NCBI GenBank assembly: GCA_025531455.1
Contig: JAMYHL010000049.1
Location: forward strand, 1-64,000
Direction: 5' to 3'
DNA from: Apiotrichum sp. Y4204
Taxonomy: Eukaryota > Basidiomycota > Tremellomycetes > Trichosporonales > Trichosporonaceae
Length of the DNA stretch: 64,000 nucleotides
Position numbers and translations under genes: made by a program
Shown: one piece after another, positions 32,831 through 43,919 of the stretch
Position numbering within the stretch: position 1 is the stretch's first letter
How the letters are laid out: every line of letters starts with the position of its first letter
Notes under the pieces: generated by a model
Seen by the model: the letters and a program-made list of their open reading frames with translations, nothing else
Told to the model about the DNA's origin: nothing
Databases searched by the model: none

Positions 32831-35800
32831 GGTGATTGAGTGAGGGAGTGGGGAGGGGGTTGTGGAGCTGAACATGACGTTCCGCCTTGACCTATATATC
32901 CTGCATCGTGTCTCCACTTGCTGTCTTGCCGATGTCAGCTTTGCATTCCGGCAGCGCCTTCTGACGTCGTCTGCACGGGCTGCCGGCGATTGAACACTGT
33001 GAGTGCGATCAAATATCCGCTGCTCGCCGGGCATTCTTGCGCCTGTCCTCCCTGTGCCCTGTGTGCGTTCGAGGCGTTCATTCCCCGGGTGGCGCACTGC
33101 GTGCCGTCAAGGCAATTACCAGCATGTGCTGGCAAAAGGGTTGGCAGCTTTGGGAGCTCCACATGCTCCACATTTTTGTGGTATACGGCGTTTGAATGTG
33201 GGATAAGAACTTCCGAACCATTCTACAAGCCTTACTCATCACCCATCAGAGGGGAGTATTAGTAGTGTTCGAGTTCAGGAGCAGCGGCGGAGATGCGGCC
33301 CATCCGCCCGGCCGTAATGATGGAGTGAAAAAAACCTGCTTCTCGCCACTCGATTCCTCGGCCTTTCTCAGGCACCGGGGTTCGAAACATCTCGGCATGC
33401 ACGGCCCAGGACCAACCGTGATATCACGAATCCGATAAGAACAGATTCTCCCCTTATCTGAATTCCGAACACTCGTTGCGAGCATTGGCGGTACTCATCG
33501 ATCGGACCTCGGCGCCGCCAGCACCGATGGCGCCGAGGTCAACAGTGACACCGATGGCCGAGACGGAGACCACGGGATCTGGGTGCAGCGTGTTGCTTCC
33601 AGACATATTTATTACTAAGATGCTGACTCGCCGACGCGACGGGGCCCGTGATGTTGTCCTCAACCATCTAACAGTGAGCTGCCAGCTCATTCCCATATTC
33701 TCGATATACTCATCAACTGCAGTGCAACTCTTGCTCTCTCGTTATCCAGCGACAATCTGCCATCATCTCACCACTCTGCGGCGACAAGTTCCAGTTATTG
33801 CAGCAAACCTCACAAGTCCGCACTATTGCATGGCTCAGCCCCGCTGTCGATGACGAACACTCAGCAAGATCAAGTATGCCACTTGAGCTGCCATAGACCG
33901 CTGCGCCACGATAGATCCACACACGACGGCCCACACATACAGCAAGCCAGCATACAGTACAACAGTGACAGCATCGCAAACTGCAGGGGAGCGAACGAAC
34001 ATGGATATGGCTCGCAACGCGGGTACGCAGTACCCTCCTGTTCAAACATAAGCCCACGCCACGACTGCAGAGTTGACAGCAAGCTTCAGTCTCGATTGCG
34101 GCGGCATCGACGCTTCCAGGTCAGGCCCAGGCCGTCGGGCCACAATGAACACAGTGAAAGGTACACAGGGCCTATGGCTGGGTCCTTCGTGCCCGAGCCC
34201 ACGCACTGATGCTTCTCGTTACGGTGCCTTAAGAGTCTCCATGCCCCAAACACGAAGCTGGGTGTGGAGTGTGGTGGAAGTTCATGTCCCACGATGGATA
34301 ACACCTTTCTTCACAGGTTGTTGGCAGTGTCTTACCTCCGTGGCATCCTACAAACCGTAGTAACGTTTAGCGTCTCACACGAGGTCCCGCCTTCAATCAT
34401 TCCTCCCTTGGCATCATTCTGGCTGCTCAGCTGTCCACAACGTAGAGCCCTCTCCTCTGACCCGCTTCTTATAGTGGATCGGTGCCTTCCAGAATGTCCA
34501 TAACATTGTGGACGCGTGGACGCTAATCACTTGCACAGCCAACAGTCCGTCCCCATCAGACTATCAAAGCGAGCGGCTCAAGAGATCAGAGACCTGGTCC
34601 ATTCTGGATTATGGATCTCTGGACTGTGGGATCCTGCAATCCTGGGGCGGTCAAACTGTCGCGTGGTTCTGACATCAGCCATCTTGTACCTCGTACCTCA
34701 AATCCCTGGTAGCGCGCCTTTGTGACCAAAACCGGGACCTTTCCCCTTCTTGGGATCTGCTCGATCTGCGTGCTCTGCTAGCTCTGCTCCCCTTGATCCC
34801 CTTCGATTTCCGATCTCCATTATCGGGATTGGCCCGAAAGCGCTGATCTCGTTCAGTTAGGCGCCCTGGGATTAGTCGGTCCTTTAAACAGGGTCGATGA
34901 CGTCTGGGGTGGGGATGGGGGCTGAGAAAGTGACGTAATCCCCTCGCCCTGTAGGTGATCGTGGGAGAGTACGCCGTGAGACCGCAGATCCACAGAGGCT
35001 TCTGGTGATATTCCAATTTGGTGGCACCATACTGTGAGGGTGGTTACTCGCTCGGACCTGATCAGCGCACAAAGGGTGTCTGGCATCCCTGATGAGACGA
35101 CTACGGGGAGTTATCCTACTATCATACCAAAACCATCAGTGGCCGACAAACAGTCAGCACTTGCTGGTACTGATGGGGCTGAGGAGGAGCAGTCGGAGTG
35201 GGCGGCAGGCTGACGAATGCGAGAGCTAGAGCCACAATGCATAAGTGGAGAGCATGGAGAGCTTGCGAGGTGAGGGTGTATGGTCAAGCGGGGCGAAAAT
35301 GCAGATAGATTATACGTGTGGGGGGTGCGGCTGTTGGGTGGCGCTGTGCCTGCCTGTGGAACAAACGCACCTCATGGCCGCATCGTCTGATGCAGGACCC
35401 CCACATGCATGATATTACAAGGACAACGCGACACGATCGAATGCTGCTCTGGCGCGCGTTGGCCGGTGATGGCTTGAGCTCTTGGATGAGCTGGGCTACC
35501 GCAGGCCGTGCACGCCGAGAACGGCAAAAGTAACGTCACAGATTGATCATACAGCCTCCGCTTGGCCCCCTGCTGGCCTGCTGTGCTCTCATACTACACG
35601 GGCTCAAGTAGTGGTGGTGTCACACCCAACCCACCCACAACAACACCACGCCAGGTCGGATGGTGTTTTATACTCTCCTCCTACTGCATCTCGGTCTATT
35701 CCATCATGTATTCCTCCTCCTCTTCTCCATCACACCATCACCGCCATCAACACGCTACTCTCTCCTCTTCCACCCCTCACCGCCCTTGCTTTGTTATTTT

Positions 35801-35958
35801 CATCACTCTCGCTCTCTCCCCCTCGTTGACTACTTCGCCCCCACGTCCCCCCACACATCAACCCCCGTCCCTGAGCACTCGTCACCACACTACGCCTTGC
35901 ACTTCGGTTTACTACCCAATACCTGCCCACTACCACTACCACCACCACTCTTATCACC
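32831..35958. other. Divergent 3.1 kb region; no supported gene
   Basis: It contains promoters of the YeeE/YedE gene (minus) and the oxysterol-binding protein gene (plus). No frame showed a domain. A perfect inverted repeat is at 33505-33540. From about 35560 to 35958 the plus strand is strongly C/T- and CAC-rich, typical of the leader of the following gene. Confidence 0.5.
33505..33540. repeat. Perfect 12-bp inverted repeat with 12-nt loop
   Basis: GACCTCGGCGCC (33505-33516) and GGCGCCGAGGTC (33529-33540) are exact reverse complements around the loop GCCAGCACCGAT. On either strand this would fold into a very stable GC-rich hairpin. It lies in a region without a recognised gene. Confidence 0.9.
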
Positions 35959-38001
35959 ATGTCGACCACACCGAAGGAAGAGGGTAAGTTTTTGTTTGGG
36001 TTGCCGAGTCGCGGCGCGCATGCCGCGGGATACGGGATCGGCGCCAGGCCTCCGGAGTCGGAGAGATGACTACCGCGAGGCTCGTGCCCCACGCCGAGCC
36101 GGAGGCGGCGAAACCTGGCGCTGTCCCACCATCTCCGCAGAGGCGCCGAGGTCCAGCATCTTGGCTGAGGAGCGTGCACCCCCGCGCCGGATGTTTGATG
36201 GATCGGCGGCTCGTGCCTTCCTGTGTCGGGTCTTTGCCTTCTTTTGCTAGCTGCTGACATTACATTGCACTTGTGCACAAACTACACACTCGGTATCATC
36301 TCACTCAACCTCATCACACACATACACGTTACGCGCCCGCCCAACGCTCCTTCACGTCTTCTCATCGGTCTTTCGCGCGCGTTCATCACCAACAACCCCC
36401 AACACATTTGCACGTCCCTTGATCAACGATCACTTCTACAATATGACAAAATCATCTAAAGGCGCCGAGGTTCCCCAGGAGCAGAAGGCAGGATGGGCCA
36501 GCTTTATCAAGTCGCTCGCCCACATGACGGGCGACCTGTCGTCGATGACAGCCCCTCCCTGTAAGTATCGACAGCTATGTCTGCGGTGGTCAGCTCGCGT
36601 GTGTGCGCATAATGCGCACACATCGCGGCATGACCGCCTCAATTGCATTCCCCACCCGCCACAGAATGGTTTCACTGACGCGAGCCACACTCTCATCAAT
36701 GAATGTCTCAACTTTCGCGCTTCACCCACACATTACTACCAAACGATATGTCACGTCTCTCTGCCATCGCCGTACGACCTCCACCACGGTCTGCCGCCCC
36801 CATGACACCATACTTCACCCTATGGCACCACCCTCACAGTCATCCTCTCCCCCACCTCGCTCACCGAGTTCCCGGCGTACTGGTGTGAGCACCCCGAGCT
36901 CTTTGCCTGTATCTCGGAGGGCAACACGGAGGAGGAGCGCATGATTCGCGTCCTGAGGTGGTTCATTGCCACTCTTAAGGGCCAGTACACTGTGAGTTTG
37001 CCTTTGGTTGGAGGCCTGTCACGGGGCCCAAGCTGCGCGCAGCAAGCGTCACGGACTGACATCGACAGACTCGTAATGAGAAGATGGGTTCGGAGAAGAA
37101 GCCCCTCAACCCCGTCCTCGGAGAGCTCTTCTACGGCACCTGGCCCGATAAGGATGGCCGCGGCGAGACCAGGCTCATCTCGGAGCAGGTTTCGCACCAC
37201 CCGCCTGTCACTGCCTAGTGGGTTACCCACAATCTGCACCGCTAACCCCAGCTACATCGAGAACGCCAAGGCAGGCGTGCAGCTTCAAGGCCACTCGGGT
37301 CAGAAGACTTCGTTCTCTGGAACTTCGATTTACGTTAAGCAGTCGGGCCACGCGCTTCTCCGCGTCAAGGTCAAGACTGGAGGGGTGGAGACCTACCTGA
37401 TCACTCTCCGTGAGTTTATAGGTCTTTATCAGTAAACTGACCTGCAGCCAAGCTCCGCATTGACGGCATCATCTGGGGTGCGCCGTACATTGAACTCACC
37501 GACTCCTCGTCTATTCAGAGCAGCACGGGCTACCAGGCGGTCATCGACTACAAGGGCAAGGGCTACTTCTCCGGCAAGTCACACTCGTTCAAGGCAACGC
37601 TGTACAAGGGCTCGAAGTCGATCGAGACTTACGAGGGCCAGTGGACCCACACATCGACGATCGGCGGCCCCAAGGGTCCCATCTTCTACAACGCAGAGGG
37701 TCCCAAGGAGGAGATCACTGTCAAGCCTGTTGAGGAGCAGGGCGAGTGGGAGAGCCGGAAGCTGTGGCAGCACGTCGCAAAGGGCATCCGCTCGGGCGAC
37801 TACGAGCTTGCCGGCAAGGACAAGTCGCGAATCGAGAACGAGCAGCGCCAGATGCGTAAGGACGAGCAGGCAGAGGGCAAGACTTGGCCGCTGTGGCACT
37901 TCGAGCACGTCGACTCGGATGACGACTTCCAGAGGCTTGTCGCCATGATGAACGACAAGACTCAGCCCACAACCGAGGACGCATATGTGTTCAAGGGCTA
38001 G
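35959..38001 (+). CDS. KES1: Oxysterol-binding protein, Kes1/Osh4 type
   Basis: Exons 35959-35983, 36462-36560, 36840-36991, 37069-37217, 37252-37409 and 37448-38001 encode 378 aa, the size of short Osh proteins without PH domain. Such proteins exchange sterol for PI4P between ER and Golgi/plasma membranes. The lid and N-terminus ([24 protein letters not shown], about residues 20-42) precede [15 protein letters not shown], and the family signature [12 protein letters not shown] is at about 130-141, rejoined by intron 4. [10 protein letters not shown] and the C-terminal [10 protein letters not shown] complete the ORD domain. The first exon (8 codons) and the 478-nt first intron are inferred because they join in frame; an alternative start is the ATG at 36442, inside that intron's 3' end. 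The other introns are 34-279 nt. Confidence 0.9.
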
Positions 38002-38662
38002 GTGTAGTAGACTTTTGTTGCAGAGGATAGACGGTCCGATATGTACAAATGATAACTTTGTGCTGTACTGAGATGGCGTGAGTGGGAGTAATGTGGCTTC
38101 TTGAACGCGATTTATCGTTGCGTCGCTCAGTCACTGCATGATCTGGTGAACGCAACTACAGTGGTGCGCTTGGTTGTTAACGTTGACTCTGGAGGAGGAA
38201 CCCACCAGGGACTCTTGAACTTGGGAGGCATAAGCAGGATCTGGTGACTACCTTTCCCGCTTGGGGCATCCTGACCGGGGTGTCCGCCGATGGCAACAAG
38301 CCACCCCAGCGCCTCCACCCAGCCACAAACCCCACCCCCACAATGGCAGTCGGACATTCAGCCATGGCTACAATGCTTGGCCCTGTGTCACGTGACTTGA
38401 TATTCGCCACCCACTTGACATTCGTTGGCTGGGACACCCGGGGGCCCACCCCCTGCTGGTGGTGCGGGGTGGTTGATGACGCAGGACAAGGTGCATCTCC
38501 GGCTAGACCACTCGCTCGACGCATCCTCTCGCATCGTCTCACATTCGACTCTAGTCCCATCCCATCCTCAGCCTCTTGATCCAGCCCTGCTAATCATATA
38601 TCCGTCAGTCACTCGCGTCGCGACCCCTCGCAAAACCACGGTATCCGCACATTCCCCGTGCC
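38002..38662. other. Intergenic spacer with promoter of the adaptin gene
   Basis: About 660 bp with no recognisable gene. It is C/A-rich near 38550-38660, as seen in other leaders in this window. Confidence 0.5.
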
Positions 38663-41391
38663 ATGCCACTCCCGCCATACCTCTCATCCGCGGCGTCGTC
38701 GCGCGCACACCACGCCCTCCTCGTCAAGCTGGACGGCGCGACCTCGTCGTCAGCCGAGGACGCTGCAGTGCTCGCCGAGGTCGAGCGGTGTCGCGGCGTG
38801 CTTGCCTCCGGCCCCAGTAGTGTGCGTATCGGAATGCAACGACCTCGGAAGGCGGCAGCTGATAGCAGTCCCGGATAGTCCACACGCTCATCATCCTCCT
38901 GCACTGCGCGACCGTCACGCGCACACCGCTTGACCTCGAGTTTGCCCTCGTGCCGGCCCTTGAGCTCGCCGAAGGTGGGCGCTCGATGCGCGAGCGTCGC
39001 ATGGGTGTGTGCCTCGTCTTGACTGCTGCTCACCCCCAGGATATCTCTATCTTGCGGAACAGCTGCCGCCGGGGCACGAGCTGCATCTCATGCTGATCAA
39101 CACGATTCGCAAGGTGAGATCATGGCGCATGGTGGAAGGGATTCGTGGCTTATGGAGTTCAAAGTGTGGGCTGAGTACTGACGACAGGATCTCGCATCGA
39201 CGTCGGAAGCACATGTCCTCGCGGCGCTGCACGCCATCTCCCACCTTCCTGGGCCCGACCTCGCGCCTGCAGTTGTTCCCCTCTTGTCCTCTCGGCGCCT
39301 CCTGGAGCATGATGTGTGAGTGAGACGATGCTGGCGTATGCAAATCTCGCCTTTCCTACGCGCCATTAGCAAACTTCTGACACTAGGCCGGTGGTTCGCC
39401 AGCGCACCATCCAGGCTATCTCGGCCCTCGCGAACGGTGAACTCACGCCTCTGTCATTGCGCGAAATTTCCCGGCGCATCAGGCGCGAGGATGACGACTC
39501 GGTTCTTGCGGCTCTGCTCCGCTTGTTTGCCCAGTCCTTGGACGTGAGTGTTGACCTTGTGGCCCATGGCCCATGGCCGCCGCTTGCTCGCTGCTTACAC
39601 CGCTAGTCCGGAGCCCGAGAGTCAGATCCGGATCGGCGTTGGCGCCAGTTTGAATCCGTGTTTTCCGTAGCCTCGCGAAAGATGGACGCCGACTCGCCGC
39701 TCGTTATCGCCGCCATCCGCGCGCTTGTGGCCATCGTGCGCACGCTGCCGAAGCGGATCGAGCCCGAGTCAGCGCCAGCAGACAAGTTCGTCATTAACAC
39801 CACTCAGCGGGTCAGAGACCTGCTCGCTGAGGCTGTTGATTTGCATACCGCCCCGGGCATATCGCAATGGGCAAGAGGTGAGCTATTCTACCAATGATAT
39901 GACAACTAATGTCAGCTTGTCTACTGGAAACGAGCACGTTGGCCACGGCTCTCTATGAAGTCGATGGTCAACTGGGAGAGGGCGTGGAGACGCTTCTCGA
40001 CCATCTCCGGCGGTGTCTGGTTCCCCCGCCAGACAAGGGCAAAGGGAAGGCGTCGACCCCGCCGTCCCGTCCCAACAAACAAGCGGCCGACACACCAAAC
40101 AACCACATTCTCGCATTACGCTGCTTTGGCGTTCTTCCTGCTGCCGCCTGGCAGAACGGTCTTACTGAGGCTCACATGGCTGCGTTGATGGGTGGCGTAG
40201 ACAGCACCGATCAGACAGTCCGCAAGGCGACGCTACGGCTCCTCTGCAAAGTGGACCGCAACTTGCCATCACTTACGCTTGAATCGCATCTCGAAGCCGT
40301 GCGGACGTCGCGCGGTCTCCCGCTCCCCCCAAACGTGAACCCGATATCGTCCCAGAAACATGCCATTGTTGAAGGACGCATCGAGGCCGCATGTCGCGCA
40401 TTGGAAGCAGTTGACGTGCTGTCCGAAGGCCTTGACGATGCGGCGCGCGGCCGCGAGCTGGCGAACGGCGTTGCTAAAATCTCGGCTGCTCTGCGCGCTG
40501 GTGAACCCGACACGGGTGTGTGGCTCAAGGGTGTACAGGCAGTTATCAGCGACCTTCAGTCTTCCCCCGTGGTCTTCCGCGCAGCCGTCATCGAGACACT
40601 CTCTCAGCATCTTGCCGACGATCCAACAGACACAACAACGGCCGTTCTTCTCACAACTGTCGCGGCGGAGTATCCCGTCGCTGAGCCCATGCCCACGATC
40701 GATGCTCTTGTGAGCGCGCTTCCTGTGGCCCCTCCGTCAGTCCAGGAGCTCATCGTGCTCGCCATGGTGCCCCTTCTTGCGCGTCTCCCTACCACCGAAC
40801 GGAGCACAGCCTCCACACGTGTGGCACAGACGCTCAAGACCGTACAAGACAAGGCCATAAAACACATGGCCAGGCGGTGTCAGGAGGTGCTTGTGATCGT
40901 CGAGGACGATCTGGTGGATACGGTCGTTGCGCGGTCCAAGTCGAGAGCAGTAAGTGCAGAGGATATGTTTAATCTGACTCCAGCTCAACGACATCCTCGA
41001 TGCCTTGCTCGCGACGTACGCCGAGGCTTGCAAGCCGTCGCCGACAGTGAGCGGCGCGTCTTCTCCGCGTAAGAAGAGTCATGGCCATGGCAACTCGTCG
41101 TTGCGGTACGACGCGTACGACACACCCCAGGGACCTGTGGGGCGCCGCTCGTTTGGCTCAGACTCGCGGTCTGGAAGCGGCTCTCCTGGCCGCTCACCGC
41201 ACTCACCTGACAGCTCGCGGGTCCGCTCCCCGCTCAGTCGCGCTGCAGAGCTTACACAGAGCACGTGGGCCATGGGCCGTAGCACGCTCATCGACCCCGA
41301 GGACCTCCCGATGGACGACCTCGCTGTTCGGCATGGCGCCTCGACGCCGCAGGACCGCACCCCGCGGGTGAGCACCTCGGAGAGGGCGTAG
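38663..41391 (+). CDS. Large adaptin subunit, AP-4 epsilon-like
   Basis: Eight exons: 38663-38821, 38869-39004, 39040-39113, 39188-39315, 39387-39543, 39607-39877, 39916-40949 and 40984-41391; 788 aa. Large adaptins form the alpha-solenoid core of clathrin/vesicle adaptor complexes. The clear adaptin signature is ERRMGYLYLAEQLPPGHEL followed by LMLINTIRKDLAST and VVRQRTIQAISAL (about residues 93-165): the conserved Gly-Tyr, the NTI-x-KDL and the V-R-x-x repeat. The rest is a divergent helical repeat, ending in a Ser-rich tail (about 680-788) rather than an ear domain. It is too divergent for the highly conserved AP-1 gamma or AP-2 alpha, so AP-4 epsilon is the best guess. Exon phases all match. 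The subfamily remains uncertain. Confidence 0.72.
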
Positions 41392-41519
41392 ACTTGATCG
41401 TCTTGGCGTTCTGTGATACTGTCCTGTTGTTTCATGTCATAGCATTCGGTATGTTGATGGAAAAGTCTACCTGTAGTATTCTAGATGTACAACCATGATC
41501 ACTGGACTCTGCGTTCCCT

Positions 41520-43172
41520 CTACTCATTATCCACAACCTTACGCCCCGAGACCCATACACTCGCAATGTCCCGATCGTCCCCCGTGAAAAGCCACTTCTC
41601 AAACAGGTTGCTCACGCTCTCGCCCTCGACAACCCACATGCCCGGCGAACGGGGGCGGACGAGCAGCGCGTCAAACTCGCATCCGGCGGCGAAGTACCCA
41701 ACATTGTCAAAGCGGCACAGCTGAGCCCCGCCGCGGGTGGCGAGGAAGAAGATTTCAGGGATCGTGAGAGAACGTGGTGTCTGCCCCGCAAAAGTGAGAA
41801 CGCGGGAGACGGACGCAGCGTCGCGCATCGCGGCGATGATACCGAGGCTACACCCGCCCGAGCAGTCGCTGCCGAGGCCGACAGGGATACCGGCATCGAG
41901 CATGGCGAGCACGCGCGCGGCGCCCGAGTTAAGGTTTGTGTTCGAGCACGGGCAATGGCTGATTCCCGCGCCGGTGCGGCGGATGATCTCGCGCTCGGCG
42001 TCGTCGAGGTGCACGGCGTGCGCGAGGATCGTGCCCGGCGACAACAGGCCAAAGCGCTCGTACACCCCTGCGTAGGTTTTGCTCGCAAAGGTTTTCTTTA
42101 CGAGCTCGATCTCTGTCAGGTTCTCGGAAATGTGCGTCTGGATCGGCAGGTTGCGCTCGGCGGCCAGCGCGCCCAGGTCGCCCATCAGTTCTGGCGTGCA
42201 GCTCAGCGCGAAACGTGGTGTAAGGATCGGTTTGACGAGTGCGCTCGCTGCCGGTGAGTACGCCGCGAAGTGCTCCAGAAATTTGTGTGTCGTCGTCATG
42301 GATGCAGACGCAGACTCTTCCACATATGTGTCGTGCCCCGTGTCCATGCTGCATCGGCCGACGAGGGCACGCTGGCCCAGGGAGACGCATGTGTCGGCTA
42401 GCAGAGTCGTGTTCTCGTATAGGGTCCCGTAGTAGCATGCGGTTGTTGTCTGGGATCAGCGGGCTGTCAAAAGCTGGATAGCGATAGTCAGGCATGGATA
42501 ACGCTTGTCTGGACATACGCACCCCAGCAGCGAGATTGCGCTTCACGACGCGCTCGTACACCTTGCGCGCAAAATTGGCGTCGCTGAACCGCTGCTCGAG
42601 GGGGAACGTCAGCGCCTCGAGCCAGTCGAGCAGCTGCATCGAGTGACCAAGTCCATTGTTGGGATACTGCGGCGCGTGCTGCTGTTAGGACTGAATTGAG
42701 ATAAGACTCACCGTATGCGTGTCGATGAGGCCGGGGCAGATAAAGCCGTCGCGTACGATGACCTTGTCGGCGGATGCCCAGTCGATGTTGTGCGCGGCTG
42801 CTGCCTCAGTGGCAGCTGCATCGGCATCTGTCGCGTCGAGATGCTCGATCCAGGAAATGCGCCCATTCTCAACACATAGAAGCGCGAGGGGAACGATTTC
42901 GAGATCGGTGAGCGAGAGCGAATGAACAATGGGCGTGAGGTAGAGTGTCGGCGCTGTGTGTTAGCCTGTGAGCGAAGAAGACCGTAGAGGGAGATTCAGT
43001 TCAGAGAGACAATTGATTAGCATATACCGGCATGTCGCCATGGACCGCGGCCCAATCTTATCGATCGCGGCCGTGGTGTCCGAGCCCCGGCGTCCTCATC
43101 ATTCACAATAGGAGGGGAGTGGAAGCTAGACGCACCTGCGGCATGGCCGTTGGTACGGCTGTCGGACGCCAT
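41520..43172 (-). CDS. GUD1: Guanine deaminase
   Basis: Minus-strand exons 43136-43172, 42712-42953, 42523-42678 and 41520-42449 encode 454 aa, the usual length. The enzyme converts guanine to xanthine and ammonia in purine salvage/catabolism. As an amidohydrolase it needs one zinc: H92-T-H94, rejoined by splicing (IDTHT/HAPQYPN), H251 in THISE, H289 in LAHAVHLD, and D340 in GLGSDCSGG. HCPCSNTNLNSG at 310-321 and the APQYPN loop are specific to guanine deaminase. The gene is divergent from the M20 peptidase gene, with which it shares a 747-bp promoter, and its 182-nt first intron carries a GATA-like motif (43058-43062, TTATC). Guanine use as a nitrogen source is the natural context. Only 128 bp separate its 3' end from the adaptin gene. 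Confidence 0.95.
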
Positions 43173-43919
43173 GATATCGAGCACTGAGTGGAAGGAACGG
43201 AGTGTTGATGGTCAAAGAGCAAGATGCTGGTGGGCGCTATTGGCGACGTGGTTCAGGTATCAATGCCGAGGGTGCGGGTGCGAGGGCGAGAAGAGAGTGA
43301 GAATCTGCCCGGGGGATATATACACAATGGGGAGGGGCTTATACCGTGTGTCGGTGATGTGGTGATGGCAGACGAGTCTGACGGTGTCGTCGACGGCAAC
43401 CACGGGGAGCGGGGAGTATCGAGGCAAGCCTATGGAGTGTCAGAGATAACACAGCCCCTTGAAGTCCGATAGCATCGGAGCATTCCACCTCGGCTAAGGT
43501 CAGTCACCATAGTGGTAGTGGTTGGTCGAGATAACTCTATCACCATCATACCTTCTGTCGACCTTGCCATGCCATGTTGTGCACATCGAAAGTGCATGTT
43601 CTTGTCATCTTGAGACGCGATGAGACGTCGCTCATGGCCGGCACATGCGTCGTCTCGATGCAGAATGCAGAATGCCCAAATCGGTCATCAATTCACCCAT
43701 CCAGAACATCGGAAATGCCCGACGCGACAGCACGAGGTGCATGACGTTCTGTGCTCGGCAACCATAATAACCATCGATCCGGACAGCTGCCCACCACGCC
43801 CACAACCATAATGTGCTACGCGCCCACCTCGGCTTCTCACAGATATAAGCAAGGACCGCACGGCAAGCAGAGCTCTCGAGCTCACATCCTACTTGTTGTT
43901 CACCACTAATCGTCGCATC
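43173..43919. promoter_or_regulatory. Bidirectional promoter with GATA-factor-like motifs
   Basis: The 747 bp separate the start codons of guanine deaminase (minus) and the M20 dipeptidase (plus). Three HGATAR matches cluster at 43444-43449 (AGATAA), 43529-43534 (AGATAA) and 43537-43542 (TGATAG on the minus strand). Fungal nitrogen-regulatory GATA factors bind this consensus. TATA-like motifs flank both starts: TATATA at 43317-43322 (145 bp from the guanine deaminase ATG) and TATAAG at 43844-43849 (71 bp from the M20 ATG). Motif presence is seen; regulation is inferred. Confidence 0.5.

Noticed and set aside
33325..33400. A GGTTCGAAAC motif resembling a tRNA T-arm (B box)
   Set aside because: No matching acceptor and D-arm could be folded around it, so no tRNA is called.
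35660..36250. A 196-codon plus-strand open frame
   Set aside because: It covers the C/T-rich leader and first intron of the oxysterol-binding protein gene and ends in intron sequence.
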